Shown here: in pieces, positions 8,835-16,900 of the stretch
How positions within the stretch are numbered: position 1 is the stretch's first letter
Layout: each line of letters opens with the position of its first letter
DNA from: Actinoplanes nipponensis
Lineage (GTDB): Bacteria > Actinomycetota > Actinomycetes > Mycobacteriales > Micromonosporaceae
Direction: 5' to 3'
Assembly (NCBI RefSeq): GCF_016862275.1
Contig: NZ_BOMQ01000038.1
Span: 1 to 59,433 of the forward strand
DNA: 59,433 nt
Notes under the pieces: generated by a model
The model's database searches: none
Told to the model about the DNA's origin: nothing
Seen by the model: the letters and a program-made list of their open reading frames with translations, nothing else
Translations under genes and position numbers: made by a program

Positions 8835-10067
8835 CTACCAGGTGCCGTCGTCGCGGAGGCGTTCCGCCGGGCCGTCGCCGGTCAGCAGGCTGAGCAGGCC
8901 CTGGTCCAGGGTCTCGCCCAGGAACCACTCCCCGCCCTGGTCGAGGGCGAACACCCGGCCCCGCTCGTCGATGGCCACGATCGCGTCGCCCTTGGCCTCC
9001 ACGCCGATCGGGAACAGCCGGGCCCCGATCACCTCGGCCAGCTCGCCCAGCACGTCGGCCGAGTGCGCCGCCGCCACCGGCTCCAGGTTCAGCCAGCGGA
9101 CCCAGCGGCGTACCCCCGGCCCGCGCAGGCCGCAGAAGATGCCCGGGAAGTCCATGATCGCGGCCCGGGCCGCCGGGAACGGCACGTGCCGGTGGCGCCG
9201 CCCCGGCACGTTGACGACGTCGTCGATCATGCCGTCGGCGAGCACCTCGGCCACCACCGGCTGCATCGGACGCCAGCCCGCGTCGGCCAGCGCCCCGGCG
9301 ACCTCGTCCGGGAAGCGGCCGGGCTGGGCGACGTTCTCCGAGTACGGCCGGAACGGCTCCACGAACGCCAGGTGCGACCAGGGCAGCAGCGCGAAGTCGA
9401 CCAGCGTCAGGATGCAGGACTCGCACGGCCGCGCCTCGGTGGCGCCCAGCGGATCACCCGGCTCGCGCACGTAGAAGGCCTCGAAGCCGGCGGTACGCAG
9501 CCAGGCCCGCGCCTCGTCCAGGCTCAGCGGCTCGTCCCGCTGCCGGTCGGCCTCGTGCAGGGCGTCGGAGAGGACGATCAGCTCGGCGTGCCGCTCGGCG
9601 CCGCGTACGGTCCGGGCCGGCTCCAGATCCGCCAGGTAGGCCGCGACCAGCGGGTGGTGGTTGATCTCCTGATCGCCCTTGGCGCCGCGGGCGATGAAGA
9701 GCCGCCCGTCGACCGTCAGGTGCGCCGCGGTGGTGGGCGCCGGCCGGCGGCGGGCGTTGCGGCGCAGCTCGACCTCGGGATCGACGGTGCGGCGCTGGGC
9801 GGCCACGGCCGGCTGGTGGGTGCGGTACAGCTCGGCGATCACGTCCGCGGGGACACCCGGGTACGTCGACAGGGCGCCGGTCTGGCGGTCGATGACCGTG
9901 CGGGCCCCGTCACCGGGGATCGGCAGGACGGTCGGCGGCTGCTTGGTCCATACCACGAAACCCAGGTCGAACTCCGAGATCATGGGCAGGCACTCGTACC
10001 CCCGGCGCTCGGTCTCGCTCCGCGCCCAGCCGGCGGCGATCTCCTCGGCGTCCTCCCGCGTGATCAT
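8835..10067 (-). CDS. Imm35/YrhB-like, YwqJ-like deaminase and SUKH-3 fusion protein
   Basis: A 410-residue three-part protein. Residues 1-85 resemble the YrhB/Imm35 immunity fold (FVVWTKQPPTVLPIPGDG...VIDRQTGALSTYPGVP). Residues about 110-230 look like a cytidine-deaminase-fold YwqJ domain with the zinc motifs HAE (160-162) and PCESC (214-218). Residues about 255-410 match the SUKH-3 immunity pattern (MIDDVVNVPG, ...AAIMDFPGIFCGLRG..., WLNLEPVAA). Polymorphic-toxin systems use SUKH and Imm35 proteins to neutralise toxins, and deaminases can be toxins or relics. The ATG at 10067 has AGGGGTT upstream. It faces away from the toxin operon and fits its immunity repertoire. Confidence 0.7.
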   Translation of the reverse strand: MITREDAEEIAAGWARSETERRGYECLPMISEFDLGFVVWTKQPPTVLPIPGDGARTVIDRQTGALSTYPGVPADVIAELYRTHQPAVAAQRRTVDPEVELRRNARRRPAPTTAAHLTVDGRLFIARGAKGDQEINHHPLVAAYLADLEPARTVRGAERHAELIVLSDALHEADRQRDEPLSLDEARAWLRTAGFEAFYVREPGDPLGATEARPCESCILTLVDFALLPWSHLAFVEPFRPYSENVAQPGRFPDEVAGALADAGWRPMQPVVAEVLADGMIDDVVNVPGRRHRHVPFPAARAAIMDFPGIFCGLRGPGVRRWVRWLNLEPVAAAHSADVLGELAEVIGARLFPIGVEAKGDAIVAIDERGRVFALDQGGEWFLGETLDQGLLSLLTGDGPAERLRDDGTW

Positions 10068-10182
10068 CTGAACCCCTGTCACCCCGCATCCGTGTGCGGA
10101 GGTGAAACTACCGGACCACGTCGCGTCGCGCCGCCCGGTAGGGTCACCTCGATCGATGGTCGGGTGCCGGGGGAGGACGACC

Positions 10183-10605
10183 GTGGCGGACATGGCGGAT
10201 CGCGATGCCAACCACGCGCTGCGCGCGCGCTTCGACGACGTTTACGGGCAGTATCAGCGACTTCGGTCGGGTATGGACGACATGCAGCAGCGGCTGGCGC
10301 GGCTGCAGGTCACCGCGGAGTCGGAGGACGGGCTGATCCGGGCCACGGTGGGCCCCCGCGGCCAGCTGATCGACCTGCGGCTGGACCGCCGCATCTACCG
10401 CGACATGGACGCCGGCGAGCTGGGCCGCAAGATCGTCGCCACCACCGAGCGGGCCGCCGCGCAGGTCGCCGAGCAGGTGCAGCAGATGATGTCCGGCTAC
10501 CTGCCGGCCGACTCCGGCCCGATGCAGTACATCAGGGACAACGACTTCGGTTCCCTGCTGCGGCGCCAGGACGCGATCATGCGCGAGGCGGACGGCGATG
10601 CCTGA
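10183..10605 (+). CDS. YbaB/EbfC-like protein of the toxin operon
   Basis: This 140-residue protein has the YbaB/EbfC pattern: an N-terminal helix (ARFDDVYGQYQRLRSGMDDMQQRL) followed by a central beta segment (GLIRATVGPRGQLIDLRLDRRIYRDM) and a C-terminal helix. In Actinobacteria, YbaB-like genes often precede WXG100 proteins and large secreted substrates. Their role there (chaperone, DNA-binding or early secretion factor) is not settled. The GTG at 10183 has GGGAGG seven bases upstream. Its last eight bases overlap the WXG100 gene, so it is the first gene of the toxin operon. Confidence 0.8.
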   Translation: MADMADRDANHALRARFDDVYGQYQRLRSGMDDMQQRLARLQVTAESEDGLIRATVGPRGQLIDLRLDRRIYRDMDAGELGRKIVATTERAAAQVAEQVQQMMSGYLPADSGPMQYIRDNDFGSLLRRQDAIMREADGDA

Positions 10606-10930
10606 CGAACTCTGGCTGGATCCCGACCGCGTGGCCGGCGGCGGCCGCGACCTGGCGGCCGCCGGTCAGCACTTCACGGCGGAACGCCGCGGCGCCGGCA
10701 ACGAGCTCGCCGCGCTGAGCGGCGGACGCCCGTGGGGCACCGACGACATCGGCCAGACCTTCGAGAACAACTACCGCCCGATCGAGCAGCAGGTGCTGCT
10801 GGCCTGGGAGAAACTCGGCCTGTACGTCGAGGGCCTGGGCGATGCCGTGGTCGAGACGGTCCGCGAGGCGACCGCGACCGACCACCACGCGGCCGTCCAG
10901 GTGGAGCGGACGTACAGGAAACGCTCGTGA
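10598..10930 (+). CDS. WXG100-like ESX (type VII) secretion protein
   Basis: A 110-residue helical protein with the features of a WXG100-type helical hairpin: an Asp-Pro-rich N terminus (ELWLDPDRVAGGGRDLAAAG), a turn (SGGRPWGTDDIGQTFENNY) in place of strict WxG, then a second long helix. Small proteins of this type are secreted or pair with larger substrates of the ESX pathway. It overlaps the YbaB-like gene by 8 bases and the toxin gene start by a GTGA, so all three are translationally coupled. Partnership with the N-terminal domain of the following toxin is an inference. Confidence 0.75.
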   Translation: MPDELWLDPDRVAGGGRDLAAAGQHFTAERRGAGNELAALSGGRPWGTDDIGQTFENNYRPIEQQVLLAWEKLGLYVEGLGDAVVETVREATATDHHAAVQVERTYRKRS

Positions 10931-13900
10931 CGATCCTGCCCAGCCCCATCCCGCACCCGCTCGACTACTGCCCGTTCGACGTGCCGGGCTGGGCGTACGA
11001 GGCGCTCGAGTGGGTGGTCGGCTTCGACTGGCCGGCGGGCAACGAGAAGACCACGTGGGACGTCGCGGACCGGTGGTATGCGCTCGCCCAGCGCCTGGCG
11101 GACCCCCGCAACGAGGCCTACGAGGCGGCCGGCCAGGTGATCTCGGGGTACGGCGGAGCGGGCGCGCAGGCCTTCAAGGGCGCCTGGGACCAGCTCTCCG
11201 CGGACGAGAACGCGCCGCTCAACTCGCTCATGGCGATCGCCGACGAGCTGGGCAAGCTGGTCGAGGAGTGCGGCTGCGACATCGAGGGCGCCAAGCTCGA
11301 GGCCTGGATCGAGATCGGGCTGTTCCTGATCGAGCTGATCGGCATGGCGGTCGCCGTGGCGCTGACGCTGGGCGCGGCGTCCCCCGCGGCGGGCGGCCTG
11401 ATCGCGGCGACCCGGCTGGCCATCCAGCAGATCTTCAAGCGGCTCATCGCCCAGCTCGGCAAGAAGGCGATCAAGAAGACGCTCAAGGAGGCCGGGCAGC
11501 GGGCGGCCAAGCAGCTCACCACCAAGGCCGGCCTCAAGCATCTCGGCAAGGAAGCCTTCAAGGAGGGCTTCGACGAGATGAAGGAGGAGATCGCCACCAA
11601 CGGCGCGATCCAGGCGTACCAGAATTCCTCCGGTCGCGCGCACGGCTTCGACGTGCAGGACCTGGGGATGTCGGCGGCCGGCGGCTTCGCGGGCGGCTTT
11701 GCGGCGAGCGGTGCGGGCATCGGCAAGGGTGGGCACAGCGGCGGCGGGCTGACCCGCGGGATGGCCGCCGAGGTGCTGGGCGAGTTCGGCGGGGCGGCGG
11801 TCAGCGGGGACCTGCCGAGCCTGGAGAGCGTGGCGAAGTCGGCCAGCTCGGGGGCCAGCGGGTCGATGATGGACGGAGCCCGGTCGGGCTTCGCGGACGG
11901 GCTGGCCGACCAGGTCGGGAACCTGGATGTGCCCGCGGGCGGGGTGGATCTCGGGTCCTCGGCCCCTTCCTCGGGCGCAGGGGGGCCGCTTTCCCCGGTC
12001 ACCTCGCCCGGGCCCGCGCCCGGGGGTGGGTCGGACTCCGGAGCCGCCCCTGGCTCCGTGTCGGTTTCGGACGATTCACCGGCATTTGCCAATGGATCGA
12101 GGGGATCGTCGCCCGGGCCGGTGTCCGGATCTGCGGGCTCTTCTCCAGAATCGGTGACCTCCTCCGCCCCGGCGGGCGGGTCCTCGTCCGGTGGGGTCAA
12201 TCTGTCGAGTCTTGCGCCACCGGTGGAGGGGCCTGCGGGGGCCGGCGGCGATCATGGTGTTGCCGGGTCTTCGGGGGGTTCCGGCTCCTCCGCTGCGCCT
12301 GGCGGGCCTGCCGGGTCTGGGCCTGCCGGGTCCGGGCTGACGGGGTCTGGGCCTGCCGGGTCCGGGCTGACGGGGTCTGGGCCTGCCGGGTCTGGGCCTG
12401 CCGGTTTTGTCGGTTCTGGTGGGCCGGGGGGTGGGTTCGGGCCTTCGGCGGCGGGCGCTTCTCCTTCCATGGCCGGGGCGGGCGCTTCTCCTTCCATGGC
12501 CGGATCGTCGTCGGCGTCTCCTTCCATGGCCGGCGCGGGCGGGTCTCCGTCGATGGCCGGCGTCTCGGGGTCTTCGTCGGGGACGGGGGGCTCGGGGTCT
12601 TCGTCGGTGGGCGGGGTCTCGGGGTCGCCTGCGACTGGTTCGGCGTCGGTTGCGGGCAACGGGTCGTCGTCCGTGGGTGTGGGGCCGCGGTCATCCGTGG
12701 CCGCCGGTGGGCTCAGTCCCTGGTCTCCCTTCGGGACGGACGCGTCCGGGAACGGGAGCACACCGGCGCCCCGCGACCTCGGCTCGCGCTCCGACACTCC
12801 CGCCGCGACCAGCCCGCGGGTCGCCTCCTCACCTGTCGGCACCGAGTCGAACGGCACCTCGCCCGGGCATCCGACGGCCCAAGGAACCCGGCCGTCGCTC
12901 ACCTCGCCTACCGGGACCGGCCCGAGCGTTCAGGCGACCCCGACGGGATCCGGAGTCCTCTCGCCTCCGGGTTCGACTTCTCCGGCATCGTCCGGGTCCT
13001 CGCCGACGACCGGACCTGTCCGCGGCACCGCTGCGGTGGGGATCTCGCCGCCGGCTGCCAGCGGGCCCGCGACCGGGCTGCTGCCCGGGCGGACAGATCC
13101 GAGCGGGCCGACTCCCACCGGGCTTACTCCCGGCGGCCCGAATCCCGGCGGACCCGCGACCGGGCTGCCGCCCGGGCGGACCGACCCCAGCGGGCCGACT
13201 CCCGCCGGCCCGAATCCCGCCGGCCCGAATCCCGCCGGCCCGACTCCCGGCGGACCGAATCCCGGCGGACCCGCGACCGGGCTGCTGCCGGGACGGAACG
13301 ATCACGATCAGCCCGCTGCCGGCGCTCCCCCGCGACCTCCGCAGGTGCCCGCGCCGCGGGACGGGGCTGTGGACGTACCGGCGCGGGCGAGCGTGCCCCC
13401 GACGGACCCGGCGGTCTTCGTCGCGGCCGCGCCCGCGGGTCCCCGGTTCGGCGGGTCGGCGCGGAAGGCGCCCGAGACCGAAGCGGAAGCCTATTTCCGG
13501 CACGCGCGGGAGCTGCGTGTGGAGTACGCGACCTCCCGCCGGCAGGACGTGGTCGACGCCTACGAGAACAAGGCGGACAACGCGCGCCGCCGGGCCCGCA
13601 GCGCTCGGCGGTCGGCGCGGGTGGCGCGGTTCCTCAAGTTCGACCCGCACCTGGCCGCGTACTTCCAGGCCCACGTCGACCTGGCCGTCGACGAGGCGGA
13701 GCGGGCCGAGGCGCAGGTCAAGGTGCTCAAGGACCCGTCGTGGCGGCCACCGCCGGGCACCGTCACCGACGTCGCGCCGCAGGCCTGGCACCGGACCAAC
13801 GTGGACAGTGGCCGGCTGGCGGCCGGCGGGGTGACGGTGGGCACTCGGTCGATGCTCACCGGCAACGACCACCCGCCGCCGATCGACCACACCCGGCGCT

Positions 13901-16900
13901 ACGGGACCAGGTCCGGCCTGCGCGAGCCGCTCGCGCAACACCAGGTCGACCTGGAGACCGCGGTGCCCCGCGACGGCAACGGCGATCCGGTACGCGGCGC
14001 CGACCCCCGCGCGCCGTACTTCCGGCTGGTCAACGACGGCGGCTCCCAGGCCGACCCGACGCGCGGCATCAACTGCCAGGACTGCGTGCTGTCGTTCTTC
14101 GACACGTACGTGCACGGCCGGCCCCGCGTGTCGGCGCCGCGCACGTTCGACGCCTACGGCGACGGCGACCCGACCAAGCCGCTGTACGGCGAGGAGATCG
14201 GCCCCGAACGCGCCGAGCACGCGACCGGCGGCCGGTTCCAGTCGCTGTGCCCGATCGTCGCGGGCGACCCCCCGGCCGTCGCCGGCCAGAAGATCCAGCA
14301 GGCGCTCGGCGACGTGGCCGCGCAGCTGCAGGCGGGCGGTCACGGCTCCTTCGCGTTCCTGGTGAACGCGTGGGAAGGCGGATCGGCGCACGCCTGGGCG
14401 GCGGTGAACCAGAACGGCCAGATCCTGTTCGTGGACCCGCAATCCGGCCTGGTCGCGCCCCCGGGCACCAGCCTGTACGGCCACCTCGGCCAGCCGCACT
14501 CCGGCAACGTGGTGGCGCTGGACGCGCTGGTGGTGGACGGGCGCGGCAACCCGATGCCGTTCCAGGGCAGGCCGGACGGGCTGTGGCGGCCGAAGCAGAC
14601 GACACTGCCGGCGCCGGCGCCGCGGCCTGCGCCTGTTTATTACTCGTCGGCTTACCAGCAGACGGCGCCTCAGCCGCCTGCCCCTCAGCCGCCTGCGCCC
14701 TCGCCGGCTCCTCCGCCCTTCCCCGGGCCTGTGCCGGGGCCGGCACCGACACCTTCTCCTGCGCCTGTGCCGCCGCCTTCCCCGTCGCCGTCACCCGCGC
14801 CTTTCCCCTCGCCCTCGCCGTCGCCGTCACCCGCGCCGGCGCCCTCGCCCTCGCCGTCGCCGTCGCCGTCACCCGCGCAGTCGCCCTCGCCCTCGCCGTC
14901 GCCCTCGCCCTCGCCGTCGCCGTCACCCGCGCCGGCGCCGTCGCCCTCGCCGGGTCCCGATGTCCTGCCTTCCCCGCCGGCTCCCCCCGTTGAGCCATCC
15001 GACGTTCTGCTGACCGACGACGCGCGCTCCGGCCGGCCGGATCCGCTCCTGCCGTTCGATTCACGCCCGGCGCCGGACCCCCGTACCGGCTCGACCCCAC
15101 CAGGTCCAAACCCCGACCTGGAATCGTCCGCCCCGCCGCAGCCCGCACCCGCCCCGATTCCCGGACCGCGCCGCCCGGTCGACCGCATCGCGGAGGCTCT
15201 GGCGCCCCGGCCGGCGCCGGTGGACCGCATCGCGGAGGCGCTGACCCCCCGCGACCACCCGCGGACACCACCAGCACCGAGCCCCGACCCCGCCCGCGAC
15301 GACGCGCCGATCACCGCCGACCACAACCCGCGGCCGTCGATCGCCGACGCCCTGGAGTCCGGCGCACCGGCCCCGAACACCGAGGTCGACCCCGACCGCG
15401 CGCGCCGGCTTGAGGGCTACCGGCGAACCGAACACGACGCCCGGGAACGCAAGTCGTACCGCGAGTACATGGACCATGCGCGCGCCACGCACGAGGACAA
15501 CCGGCGAGCGGAGTACGCCGATTACCTGATGCGGCTCGCCGACCGGCAGCGCAGCAAAGTGCTCGAGCTCGGCATGCAGGCCGACGCCGCCCTGCGGTCC
15601 GGTTCGGAGCTGCACGGCGAGTATCTGCGGGCCGAGGCGCGGCGTACCAGCGAGGACGCCGACGACCTGGAGACCAGGGCCCGGCAGGTGCGGACCGGGG
15701 AATTCGCGCCCGATCGGGTCGAGGTCGAGCCGGCGGACTGGGTGCGCATCAACGACGACGTCGGCACGATGGCGGTCGGCGGGGTCGACACCGGGGAACA
15801 GTCGGCGCTCACCGGCGACGGCGATCCGCCACCGGTCGACCACACCCGGCCGTACGGCAGACGGGGCGGATTGCGCGCGCCACTCGCCGTACATCAGGCC
15901 GACCTGGAAAATGCCATGCCGCGAGATGCGGACGGCACGGTGATCCGGCTGGCCGATCCCCGTCAGGGGGAATGGTTCGGGCTGGCCAACGACGGCGGCC
16001 CGGCCGCCGATCCGACCCGCGGCATCAACTGCGTGGACGGCGTGCTGTCGCTGTACGACACGTACGTGCATGGCCGCCCCCGCGTTTCGGCGCCGCGCAC
16101 CTTCGACTCGTACGCCCAGGGCGACCCGACCCGGCCGCTCGGGGCCGAGGACCGGGGCCTGGCCCGCATCGAGGACACGGTCGGCGGGGAATTCCAGGGC
16201 CTGTGCCCGTACGTGGGCGGGCTGGAGCCCCGGCAGGCCAAACAGGCCGTCGACAAGGCCATGACGAATCTGCACAACCACCTGTACAACGCGGGGCACG
16301 GCGCTTTCGCCTTCATCGTGACCGATTCCGAGGAGGGCACGGCGCACGCCTGGGCGGCGGTCAACCAGAACGGGACGATCCTGTTCCTGGATCCGCAGAC
16401 GGGACGGTTGTCGGAGGAAACGCCGCTGTACTCGCACACGGGCGAGAAGAACGACGGCAACGTCATTTCGATGGATGCTGTGGTGGTGGACGGGCAGGGG
16501 CTGTTGGCGCCGTTGCCGTACCACCAGGCGGGGTTGTGGAGCCGGTCGTCCCTGGAGCCGACGGGTACATCGCCTGACGCTTTCGACGAGGCAGACGGCC
16601 GTAGCCCGACACCCGAATCCGTTGATTCGGCCGATCGGAACAACGCAGACACTGAGGAGGGACGCGACCCGGAAGGGGCGAAACCTGAGAGGCCCATCGA
16701 CCCGGCCGCCGAACCCGGGAGTCGCCAGGTCGAAGAAGCGGAAGGCAGTGGGAGACGAGACTCAGTCCGGCTTTCGAGCGATCCTGAGGTCGGAAAGGCC
16801 GGACCGGGCCCTCAGAATCGTGACCGCGATCCTCTGGAGCATCCGGCGGAAAACCCTGACCTGCGGCCCGCCTCGTCGGTGACGGCTGACGACACACAGC

